From positions 62,001-126,000 of the forward strand of contig NZ_CBCPHV010000002.1 of the NCBI RefSeq assembly GCF_965118635.1: DNA of 64,000 bases, in the 5' to 3' direction. Shown here piece by piece: positions 10,701 through 17,579 of this stretch. The notes beneath the pieces are model-generated. The model made no database searches and was not told the origin of the DNA. It was given only the letters and a program-made list of their open reading frames with translations. Within the stretch, counting starts at the first letter, position 1. Each line of letters begins with the position of its first letter. The position numbers were made by a program, and so were the translations under genes. The DNA is from Empedobacter brevis_A (GTDB taxonomy: Bacteria > Bacteroidota > Bacteroidia > Flavobacteriales > Weeksellaceae).

Positions 10701-11466
10701 GATAAAACTGTTTATTTAAATCAAATTGTCCTCCATGTGTTCCATTTGAATACAACGGATGATGCATTGTAATGATAGTTGTTCTGTTTTGATATTTATT
10801 CAATTGTGATTCTAATTCTTCAAAAAAAGCTTCACGCGATTTGATATCACATTTTTCGTTTAAACCAGGATGTTTATCCCAATTTTGTAAATACCATTCA
10901 GAATCTATTGCTATAATTCCGATACTATCATTTACATTTATTTTATCAATTGGACAAGCATCTTTCGGCAAAAATGCTTTTTTATTGCCTAATTGTTTTT
11001 TAACTATTTTTTCTTGTTCTTTCAATCCTTTTACTCCATTTCGCCAATCATGATTTCCGGGAATAAAGAGAGTTTTTCCTTTGAATTCTTTGGCTAAATC
11101 GAGTTGATATTGCAGTTTTTTTCGACTTGTTGTATATTCAGGTTTTGTTGAATCAGTAACGATTCCGTTTTCATAAACATTATCGCCTAAAAAGAATAGG
11201 TAAGAAGAAGAATCAGCTTTTGCTAATTGATTTTTTAGTATTTCTAAATTTTGCGTATTTTTTTCAAGATCAAGATCTCCTGCATCACCAATTAAATAGA
11301 TCGATTGAATTTTATTTCCTTCGACATTTTGTACTTTTTCTGTTCTAATATTTTTTCCATATTGTGGATGTTGCGTCGCGCAAGAAGTCATATAGAGACA
11401 CGATCCTACTAAAGCCAAAAAAGGATAATTCAATTTTTTGTTGTTCAGTGTTGGTAATAATTTCAT
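7744..11466 (-). CDS. lipoprotein metallophosphoesterase fused to an outer-membrane beta barrel
   Basis: 1240 residues from the ATG at 11466. A longer frame from a TTG at 11499 would place charged residues before the signal, so it is rejected. The N-terminus has a lipoprotein-like signal with Cys near residue 29 ('YMTSC'). Residues about 55-340 carry calcineurin-like phosphoesterase motifs in order: GDAGD, GDNVY, GNHDW, HHPLYSNG and GHDHN, the metal ligands of the family. A middle region (about 400-800) is unassigned. The last 350 or so residues look like a BamA/surface-antigen barrel, ending in Phe ('VVFGLNFGF'). Such fusions occur in Flavobacteriia but their substrate is unknown. It is divergent from the HD-PycTM gene, with only 24 bases between start codons. 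Confidence 0.85.
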   Translation of the reverse strand: MKLLPTLNNKKLNYPFLALVGSCLYMTSCATQHPQYGKNIRTEKVQNVEGNKIQSIYLIGDAGDLDLEKNTQNLEILKNQLAKADSSSYLFFLGDNVYENGIVTDSTKPEYTTSRKKLQYQLDLAKEFKGKTLFIPGNHDWRNGVKGLKEQEKIVKKQLGNKKAFLPKDACPIDKINVNDSIGIIAIDSEWYLQNWDKHPGLNEKCDIKSREAFFEELESQLNKYQNRTTIITMHHPLYSNGTHGGQFDLNKQFYPFGEDFKIPLPIIGSFINLLRSTTGLSPQDVNNFKYREMASRIATLIENRDNVIVVSGHDHNLQYIQQNNVKQIISGSGSKKESAKAVGKNDFSYGDYGFVVLDLYDNGASKANFYGFKDNEVELLLSKQVTEKKKEYLAQVYDDKKMPKTMETSVYPLDETRKSDPYKFFFGRHYRRTYGQTITANTVNLSQLNGGLTPVRMGGGHQTKSLRLINSKGEEYNMRSVKKSATQFIQQVAFKNKYVADEFEDSFTEKFLMDFYTTNHPYYPLTVANLMKPIGIMHATPNLYYVPKQESLKEYNENFGDELYMIEERPMSGYQDGLFGKPKDIISTEDMLAAIQKNKDVGVDKQAYMLARLFDMLIGDWDRHSDQWRWGIYKEGNKTIYRPIPRDRDQAFPRYDGLFFSLIMRIPPLRHMQDYKDDIKNVKWFNREPYPLDLAILESSDLEQWIKEAKYIQDNLSDEYIKESFELIPPETKQDYDEEVIKNIISRKAKLEKFAEDYNKVLRKLIILKGTNENDEFVVTRLPKGKTNIKIYSGKDRTLILDEDFDKKETKEIRLYGLNGKDKFTVEGKPSNAILVRIIGGVDDDSYEVKRSARIKIYDYANGSNASETTFLTSKNFVNDYEVNTYDYKEPMYNFFTMLPNVGYNPDDGVKIGLSPTYTVNGFDRKPYSQRHNLQLSYYFATNGWEAKYKGTFTKALGKWNLDLNAAYTSPTYSTNFFGLGNETVNNQRNVGIDYNRVRLESYSFGPSIFKIMNNNGRFDFSAIYSYKKIEESHNRIVEDLPSINRDVFKGQNFGEVGAKYLFRNYDNESLPKLGMSFLANAKWISNLADFERNHFYTEINLGFTHKISANGRLTVASMLKGKAVWGDFIEFYQMANLGGDQDLRGYRLGRFSGDKVFLQTSDLRFDALRFKAIVPLRLGVFVGADYGRIWLSEESSDKWHSSMGGGLWINGAQSLTATVSYFKGEDPGRVVFGLNFGF

Positions 11467-11490
11467 ACATTTAAGCGTTAAAAACTTGAG

Positions 11491-12684
11491 ATGAACCAAT
11501 TGTTATTAAATATAGAAAACTATGTTTTCAATCTGTTCAAAGATAATCTTTCTTTAGATTTTACGTATCATAATTTTATGCATACAGTAAAAGTTGTGGA
11601 AGCAATAAAAACATTGTCTATTGAAGAGCAAATTTCTACTGAATTATTAGAAAAGTTATTAATAGCTGGTTGGTTTCATGACACGGGGTATACAAAAACC
11701 GTGCAAGGACATGAAAAAGAGAGTGCAAATATTGCAAAACACTATTTGGCTGAGCATAATTTTGATGAAAACTATATCAAAGAAATTCAAGATTATATCT
11801 TAATCACAACACTTAACCATGTTCCAAAAAATATTGGAGAAGCAATTTTAAAAGATGCTGATAATTACCATTTAGGGCAAGCTGAGTATCCTAAAATAGC
11901 AGCTTTATTGCGTGATGAAATCGCGAAGATATGTCACAAAGAATTTACAGATTATGAATGGCACGTTGAGAATAGAAATTTCTTTATAAATGAGCATCAT
12001 TTTTATACAGATTCCGCGAAAAGACTTTGGCAAGAAGGAAAAGAAGAAAATGTCATTTACACGCAAAACAAAATCAAGGAGATTGAATTGATTGGCGATG
12101 TTCCAAATAAATTTGAAATTAAGAAAAAGAAAAACGATAAAATTCAACAGCCAGATCGTGGTGTTGATACACTTTTTCGCGTTACTTTGAATAATCATAC
12201 TCGTCTAAGTGATATTGCTGATAGTAAAGCAAATATTCTACTTTCTGTAAATGCAATTGTTATTTCTATTGCACTTTCTACTTTGGTTCCGAAATTAGGA
12301 AGCCCAAAAAACGAACATTTGCTTATCCCTTCTATTGTAATGCTTTTGTCTAGTGTTGTATCTATTGTTTTTGCAATTCTAGCTACAAAACCTAATGTAA
12401 CCTACGAAAGTTTTAACGAAGAAGATGTAAAAAGTAAAAAAGTAAACTTGCTTTTCTTCGGAAATTTTTATCAAATGTCGCTAGAAAGTTATGAAAATGC
12501 AATGCAAGAATTAATGAAAGATAGAGAATATCTATACAATTCAATGACAAGAGATTTATATTATTTAGGAAAAGTTCTCGAAAGAAAATATCGATTATTA
12601 AGCATTACTTATACCATTTTTATGATCGGAACAATCTTATCAGTTTTAACTTTTGCATTTGCGATGTTTACAAATATTATGTAG
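11491..12684 (+). CDS. HD phosphohydrolase domain fused to Pycsar-effector-like membrane domain (DUF5706/PycTM)
   Basis: 397 residues. Residues 20-200 form an HD-type metal phosphohydrolase domain: His27/His31 ('YHNFMH'), the HD pair 63-64 ('WFHDTG') and a downstream Asp in 'KDADNYHLG'. After a charged linker (about 205-225) the C-terminal part begins 'DTLFRVTLNNHTRLSDIADSKANILLS', the start pattern of the Pycsar effector membrane domain PF18967. It has predicted membrane spans near 249-268, 277-298 and 369-393 with a soluble helical segment between. Known PycTM proteins are activated by cyclic CMP or UMP and damage the membrane during phage infection. No pyrimidine cyclase lies next to it, so an immune role is an inference; a housekeeping role is possible. 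Confidence 0.8.
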   Translation: MNQLLLNIENYVFNLFKDNLSLDFTYHNFMHTVKVVEAIKTLSIEEQISTELLEKLLIAGWFHDTGYTKTVQGHEKESANIAKHYLAEHNFDENYIKEIQDYILITTLNHVPKNIGEAILKDADNYHLGQAEYPKIAALLRDEIAKICHKEFTDYEWHVENRNFFINEHHFYTDSAKRLWQEGKEENVIYTQNKIKEIELIGDVPNKFEIKKKKNDKIQQPDRGVDTLFRVTLNNHTRLSDIADSKANILLSVNAIVISIALSTLVPKLGSPKNEHLLIPSIVMLLSSVVSIVFAILATKPNVTYESFNEEDVKSKKVNLLFFGNFYQMSLESYENAMQELMKDREYLYNSMTRDLYYLGKVLERKYRLLSITYTIFMIGTILSVLTFAFAMFTNIM

Positions 12685-12768
12685 ATAATTATTCGATTAA
12701 ATTTTGAAATAAATCTTTATAGAATGTTTATTTTTATATTCTAAATAAGAAATAAAAAAGTAAAGAAG

Positions 12769-13185
12769 ATGAAAATCGAATTAAATAGAGTAAATCAAGC
12801 TTGTCATTATGAAGCTACAGCACAAAGTTCTTCTGTAAAAGTAAATATTGATGGACCAGAATCGATAGGAGGAGAAGAAAAAGGTGTTCGTCCGATGGAG
12901 TTGGTTTTGATTGCCTTGGGAAGTTGTAGTGTTTTTGACTTAGGAGAAATTTTAAAGAAACAACGCCAAGAAATTGAGGATATAAAAGTTGAGGTTGAAG
13001 GTCAACGCCGAGATGAAATTCCAAATATTTTTACAACTATCCATATCAAATTTTTTCTGAAAGGAAATATTGATTTAGAAAAGGCAAATAAAGCAGCAGA
13101 ATTAGCTGTTAAAAAATATTGTAGTGTACATGATATGCTTGTAAATGGCGGAATAGATATTACATATGAGATAAATGTAAATTAA
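12769..13185 (+). CDS. OsmC/Ohr family protein
   Basis: 138 residues, the usual OsmC length. It has 'GGEEKGVRPMELVLIALGSCSVFDL' with the first conserved cysteine and 'AVKKYCSVHDML' with the second, the redox pair of the OsmC/Ohr fold that reduces organic hydroperoxides. The arrangement is closer to the YhfA/OsmC-like branch than to classic Ohr. It is cytoplasmic, with no signal. It follows the HD-PycTM gene by 84 bases and is ended by a clear terminator. Confidence 0.85.
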   Translation: MKIELNRVNQACHYEATAQSSSVKVNIDGPESIGGEEKGVRPMELVLIALGSCSVFDLGEILKKQRQEIEDIKVEVEGQRRDEIPNIFTTIHIKFFLKGNIDLEKANKAAELAVKKYCSVHDMLVNGGIDITYEINVN

Positions 13186-13205
13186 ATATCTAAAATGAAA
13201 TATTA

Positions 13206-13237
13206 AAAAAACCGGGCTTCTAAGTCCGGTTTTTTTA
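13206..13237 (+). terminator. intrinsic terminator after the OsmC gene
   Basis: Hairpin ACCGGGCTT-CTA-AGTCCGGT (one G-T pair) at 13211-13230, followed by seven T and preceded by six A. Confidence 0.9.
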
Positions 13238-13336
13238 TTGGAGGAAAAGTTAAAAAATTAACATTATAATAATGTATTTCTAAATTTTATGTTAAAAATT
13301 TATAACAATATTTGCTAAACGATAAATACAAAACTA

Positions 13337-14440
13337 TTGAAAGGAATTTTATTTTTTATCACATTTTTTTTCTTTTTTATACAGAATGTTGTTGCTCAGA
13401 CTTTGAGTAAAGGTGATATTGTTGTGCTTGGAGTGAACACAGACAATAAAAATAATTCATGTTCTCTTAATGAATCTGATGATTATGATAATATTTTTTT
13501 AGTATCATTTAAAGATATTGGAATTGGAGAAGAAATATTAATAACAGATAATAGATATAATTCGAATAATAACTTTGGTAATACTGAAGGATGGTTAAAG
13601 TTTAAAAAAGTCAATTCAATACTTGAAGCAGGAACAGTATTTCGATTAGATATAAAGTATAATTCATATGTAAAAAACACTGTTCAGAATGGTTGGGAAT
13701 TGACTGAAACTGGCGGGAATTTTGGATTAAATGTAGGAGGAGATCAGTTATTTATTTTAAATAAAGGTAATTGGTCAAAAGGAAATTATAAAGGACTCGA
13801 AGCGCAATTATTATTTGGTTATAATACTATGAACTTATGGAGTAATAATTCTGGATCTTCAAATACTATTTTACCTGGTACAAATACATCAAATTACAAT
13901 AATAATTTTGATATTAGATCATATCACTTTACTCCTAAAGAGGGAAACAAAAGATATCGGTTTTATGATGGTAAAACTACTCCAACTTCAAAAAATGAGT
14001 GGTTTATTCGTTTAGTGAATCCGAATAACTGGAAAAGTTTTGAAGATGGTGACTGTAGTTCTTTCATATCTCATTCACAAAAAAATGAATTACAAAAATT
14101 TGAGATTATAAAGCAACTTAATGAATTTCAAAAGTGTGTAAATGAAACAATTCCTTTAAGTATCGATTTAGATAATTCAACACATAGCATACAGACTAAT
14201 TATGAGTGGTTTAGAGTTGTTACACCTACAAATATAGGAGGAACTTTTATAGGAACTGGTAGAAAATTTAATTATATAGAAACAACTGCTGGGACATATT
14301 ACTATTATTGTAAAATTACATACCGTTTAGAATGGAATAATATTACTGCAAATAAGACGAATGTTGTTAACTCTGGCTACATAAAAGTAAAAGTAAATCC
14401 ATTACCTAAAACATCTCCTATTAAAGAAAATATACAATAA
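13337..14440 (+). CDS. secreted protein with FTDN-like N-terminal domain and Ig-like tail
   Basis: 367 residues from a TTG start, the only codon that gives a good signal peptide ('ILFFITFFFFFIQNVVAQ'); no ATG is available nearby and a stop lies in frame at 13316. Residues about 24-215 ('GDIVVLGVNTD', 'LVSFKDIGIGEEILITDN') resemble a beta-sandwich domain found at the start of many secreted Bacteroidetes proteins. Residues about 255-360 look like an Ig/PKD module with 'CVNETIPLSIDLDNS..YEWFRV' and end in a 'PLPKTSPIK' tail. It lacks a T9SS sorting domain and is the first of four tandem secreted genes. A near-consensus promoter element AATATTTG lies at 13307-13314. Confidence 0.65.
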   Translation: MKGILFFITFFFFFIQNVVAQTLSKGDIVVLGVNTDNKNNSCSLNESDDYDNIFLVSFKDIGIGEEILITDNRYNSNNNFGNTEGWLKFKKVNSILEAGTVFRLDIKYNSYVKNTVQNGWELTETGGNFGLNVGGDQLFILNKGNWSKGNYKGLEAQLLFGYNTMNLWSNNSGSSNTILPGTNTSNYNNNFDIRSYHFTPKEGNKRYRFYDGKTTPTSKNEWFIRLVNPNNWKSFEDGDCSSFISHSQKNELQKFEIIKQLNEFQKCVNETIPLSIDLDNSTHSIQTNYEWFRVVTPTNIGGTFIGTGRKFNYIETTAGTYYYYCKITYRLEWNNITANKTNVVNSGYIKVKVNPLPKTSPIKENIQ

Positions 14441-14455
14441 GAAAATCTTAATTTT

Positions 14456-15109
14456 ATGAAATCACAGAATTTTACTCTTAAAATTTTTATCACAGTTATT
14501 TTTTTGATGACTATGTATAGCATAAAGGCACAAGTTACACCTTTTGAAACATGTAAGACTTCAGTAAATTTAGTTGTCGATAATGAACCAACTTTAGGTT
14601 CAGGAGATGAGACTGATATTGGATCTCCAAATTCTATTTATGAATGGTCGACAGATAATGGTGTATTAACAAATGACGGTAATAAAAGTACAATTGATCT
14701 TTCAGGATTGGCTGTAGGAACAATTGTTAATATAACAGTAGTTGAAACAAATACTACTGGATGTTCTGAAATGCCTCAAACATTTCAGATAAAAGTGATA
14801 GCAGGTCCGAGTGCTCCAACTATTACAGCTCTTGCTATTTGTGAAGGTGAAGATGCAATATTTACTATTGAAGGAACTCCTGGAAATGTAATTACGTATA
14901 CATTGGATGGAACTATGGCAATAGGAACAATAGAAACAGATGGTAAATTAACTATAATTAGGAGTAGTGTTACAACAGATCAAACATTAACAATTGTATC
15001 TGTAGCTTCAGATGGAACACCAGAAGCTTGCAATACAACTTTAACTGGAGTTAGTGCTACTGCGAAAGTAAATGCTAAACCTAAAACGTCGCCTATAAAA
15101 CCGTTATAA
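14456..15109 (+). CDS. secreted Ig/PKD-like two-domain protein
   Basis: 217 residues with a Sec signal ('FITVIFLMTMYSIKAQ'). Two modules follow: about 28-120 ('SIYEWSTDNG', 'ITVVETNTTGCSE') and about 122-210 ('AICEGEDAIFTIEGTPGN'), ending in 'KPKTSPIKPL'. It lies 15 bases after the previous gene and 2 before the next. Module order, cysteine placement and tail match the following protein, so the two look like tandem duplicates that have diverged. There is no T9SS C-terminal domain. Presumably a periplasmic or surface partner of the last gene in the operon. Confidence 0.7.
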   Translation: MKSQNFTLKIFITVIFLMTMYSIKAQVTPFETCKTSVNLVVDNEPTLGSGDETDIGSPNSIYEWSTDNGVLTNDGNKSTIDLSGLAVGTIVNITVVETNTTGCSEMPQTFQIKVIAGPSAPTITALAICEGEDAIFTIEGTPGNVITYTLDGTMAIGTIETDGKLTIIRSSVTTDQTLTIVSVASDGTPEACNTTLTGVSATAKVNAKPKTSPIKPL

Positions 15110-15111
15110 TT

Positions 15112-15789
15112 ATGAAAAACATAAAAATAAAATACATATTTGGGCTAATCCTAACATTATTTATGATAGGAGTAAATGCGCAAACTCAAATAATTAATTT
15201 CGGAGATATCAAAAATTATGTTGTAGACGAAGCAGACGGACCGAAGGGTACAGAAGGTTCTACTTATGAGTGGACGGTTTGGACAACAGCTCCAACTCCT
15301 GAAGATATTACTAGTACTTTAACAATTACACCGCAAACGACCTCTAAAAATAAAGTTCAGATAAATTGGGGAACAACAGCTTCTGGAACTTATACTTTAC
15401 GAGTTATAGAGACAAATAATACTTGTAAAGGGGATGAACAATTTATAACTGTGGTTATTAATGCAGTAAATCAACCAACATTAAAAGCTGATAATAAATC
15501 AACATGTTCAGGTGTAGCGGTTAATTTTGTTATAGAAAATGCTCCAGCTAATAGTAAAGTTAAATTTACTACTTCTGGTGGAAAATCAATTACAACAAGT
15601 CCTGTTATTATAGATTCTAGTGGTAAAGCAACAATAGAAGTAACTCCTACTGCTAGTTCTACTCAAATTCAAGTAATTTTAATTGAGATGGAATTATCTA
15701 ATGGAACTATAGTAGACATTAATCCAGATGTATTAGAACAGGTAACTGTAACTCCTGAAGTTTCGACATCAGTAATAACATTTGATTAA
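15112..15789 (+). CDS. secreted Ig/PKD-like two-domain protein, paralogue of preceding gene
   Basis: 225 residues with a Sec signal ('YIFGLILTLFMIGVNAQ'). Module one (about 28-125) has 'GSTYEWTVW' and 'GTYTLRVIETNNTCKGDEQ'. Module two (about 127-225) has 'CSGVAVNFVIENAPANSKV' and ends 'STSVITFD'. Module one is clearly similar to the first module of the gene at 15799, and module two to the second module of the gene at 14456. It starts 2 bases after the upstream stop, so translation may be coupled. There is no sorting domain. Confidence 0.7.
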   Translation: MKNIKIKYIFGLILTLFMIGVNAQTQIINFGDIKNYVVDEADGPKGTEGSTYEWTVWTTAPTPEDITSTLTITPQTTSKNKVQINWGTTASGTYTLRVIETNNTCKGDEQFITVVINAVNQPTLKADNKSTCSGVAVNFVIENAPANSKVKFTTSGGKSITTSPVIIDSSGKATIEVTPTASSTQIQVILIEMELSNGTIVDINPDVLEQVTVTPEVSTSVITFD

Positions 15790-15798
15790 TAAATAATT

Positions 15799-16857
15799 TT
15801 GACAAAGTATCATATATATCAATTATTGAATCATAAACTATATTTTGCGAAGCTTCTCGGATTGGGAAGTGTTGCATTGTATGGTCAACAAAAGATATGT
15901 CAGGGTACTACCAAAACATATAAAGTAGATGAACTCGAAAATTCAGGTAACGGAACTGTTGGTTCTACTTATGTATGGAAAGTTTTAGAAAGTAATTTTT
16001 CAGGAAATTATACTTCGCTTACAACATCCGGAAATCAAGTAGAAATTGATTGGCAGAATACACCTTCCGGTAGTTATACGTTACAAGTGACGGAAACTAA
16101 CAGTTGTGGATCTTCTGTTCAGACGTTGCAGGTTACGGTAAGAGAACAATTAACAGTAGATTTGGCGCCTATACATTATTTTTGTCCAGATTTTAACTCG
16201 ATGTTAATCAAAGCTCCGGACGGATATGATACATATAAATGGTTTGATGAAAATGATACACTTGTTTCGTCATCTCAAGATTTTATAGCCAGTCAGCCGA
16301 GTAAATACAGATTAGAAGTGACGTCAGGTAGTTGTACAGCAACTAGTGAAACGGAAGTTCAATTAGTTGAGTTTCCTTCAATACTGATCAATACTGATTT
16401 GGATAATTCGATGATTATTGTCGCAAATGGAGGAAATACATCTGTTCAATATCAATTAGAAGATGAAAAAGGTAGAATTATTTATCCTTGGCAAGATTCG
16501 AATACCTTCAGAAATGTACCTGCGGGGAAATATAATGTTCGTGTAAAATCGAAGAATGGTGAATGTTTGACCGAAATTCCAGCTGAAGCATTAGTCATTA
16601 CAAATGTAATTACGCCAAATAATGATGGAATAAATGATAAATGGGATTTGAGTAAAATTTTAATCAATTATCCAAATGCAGAAGTTAAAATCTATGATCG
16701 TTTTGGAAAAAATGTAAAAATAATTACACAAGCAGATCATTTTATTTGGGATGGAAAAATAGGAGGTAAAGCTGTACCGACAGATAATTATTGGTATGTA
16801 ATTAAACTGAATAATAATCAAATCAAATCGGGTTCTATCTTAATAAAAAATAGATAA
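15799..16857 (+). CDS. secreted Ig/PKD-like protein with T9SS type B C-terminal sorting domain
   Basis: 352 residues from a TTG start 9 bases after the preceding stop; no ATG alternative precedes the mature region. The N-terminus is a plausible signal ('LYFAKLLGLGSVALYGQQ'). Module one (about 32-120) has 'GSTYVWKVLES' and 'GSYTLQVTETNSCGSS'; another segment about 120-260 is Ig-like. From about residue 265, 'VITNVITPNNDGINDKWDL', 'AEVKIYDRFGKNV', 'WDGKIGGKAVPTDNYWYVIKL' is the gliding-motility-associated type B sorting domain. It is therefore exported by T9SS and probably held at the surface. No PorP/SprF-type partner lies beside it, although that is common for type B proteins. Confidence 0.85.
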   Translation: MTKYHIYQLLNHKLYFAKLLGLGSVALYGQQKICQGTTKTYKVDELENSGNGTVGSTYVWKVLESNFSGNYTSLTTSGNQVEIDWQNTPSGSYTLQVTETNSCGSSVQTLQVTVREQLTVDLAPIHYFCPDFNSMLIKAPDGYDTYKWFDENDTLVSSSQDFIASQPSKYRLEVTSGSCTATSETEVQLVEFPSILINTDLDNSMIIVANGGNTSVQYQLEDEKGRIIYPWQDSNTFRNVPAGKYNVRVKSKNGECLTEIPAEALVITNVITPNNDGINDKWDLSKILINYPNAEVKIYDRFGKNVKIITQADHFIWDGKIGGKAVPTDNYWYVIKLNNNQIKSGSILIKNR

Positions 16858-16883
16858 TATAAATATATTTAGGTTTATGCCAT

Positions 16884-16915
16884 CAAAAAAGTCGTTCATT
16901 ATGAACGACTTTTTT
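16884..16915. terminator. bidirectional intrinsic terminator
   Basis: Near-perfect palindrome AAAAAAGTCGTTCAT / ATGAACGACTTTTTT between convergent genes. Confidence 0.9.
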
Positions 16916-16932
16916 AGTTGTATTTTTTTAAA

Positions 16933-17478
16933 TTAAGCTTTTACTTCAGCTAAAGATTCTTTGAATGTATTCACAAGAGTTAAAACTTTGTCTTTCAATT
17001 CTTCATTTACAATTTCTTCATTTTGGAAATTATCATTGAAAAATGGAAACGTTGTGCTTGCTACAATTTCTCCACTTGCAAATTTTTCGAAATATTTTGT
17101 TGCAACTTCCATCACATTTCCTCCGCCATATCCACCAGGTGAAGTGCTTAATAATAATATTTTTTTATCTTTTAAATAAGGCATTTCGATTCGAGAAACC
17201 CAATCCAAAATATTTTTTAAAGCAACCGAAAAATTACCATTATGTTCTGCTAAAGAAATCACAATTCCGTCTGCATCTTTTATTTTTTTGTAAAAATCTT
17301 GGGCTTGTTGTGGAAATCCATTTTCTAATTGACGATCAATAGAGTAGATAGGCATTTCATAATCATTGATATCAACTAAATCAATTTCTGCATTTTCGAT
17401 TTGATTTAACGTATAATTTAATAATTGTTTATTAATTGAATTTTTGCTGTTAGTACCAGCGAAAGCTAGAATTTTCAT
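16933..17478 (-). CDS. NAD(P)H-dependent FMN reductase-like flavoprotein
   Basis: 181 residues, the usual size of the NADPH-dependent FMN reductase family. It starts 'ILAFAGTNSKNSINKQLL' (FMN phosphate-binding loop) and has 'VISLAEHNGNFSVALKNILDW' and 'LLLSTSPGGYGGGNV', all flavodoxin-like fold signatures. Cytoplasmic. A promoter element TAAATTTG lies 32 bases upstream of the ATG. The electron acceptor (quinone, azo compound, chromate or flavin) cannot be told. Confidence 0.85.
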   Translation of the reverse strand: MKILAFAGTNSKNSINKQLLNYTLNQIENAEIDLVDINDYEMPIYSIDRQLENGFPQQAQDFYKKIKDADGIVISLAEHNGNFSVALKNILDWVSRIEMPYLKDKKILLLSTSPGGYGGGNVMEVATKYFEKFASGEIVASTTFPFFNDNFQNEEIVNEELKDKVLTLVNTFKESLAEVKA

Positions 17479-17510
17479 ATTCTTATTGAGTTATTTTATT
17501 TTTGATGAAG

Positions 17511-17518
17511 CAAATTTA
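17511..17518 (-). promoter_or_regulatory. -7 promoter element (TAAATTTG) of the FMN reductase gene
   Basis: Perfect TAnnTTTG match on the minus strand, 32 bases before the ATG at 17478. Confidence 0.5.
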
Positions 17519-17579
17519 TTACACAATCAAATAAAATATATTGACCTATGATATGAAATAACAAAAATATTGAATCTAA

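Noticed and set aside
11467..11499. TTG-led 11-residue extension of the metallophosphoesterase
   Set aside because: It puts charged residues before the lipoprotein signal; the ATG at 11466 gives a proper signal.
13337..16857. A single large adhesin gene broken by frameshifts
   Set aside because: Each of the four frames has its own signal peptide and clean borders, which a broken gene would not have.
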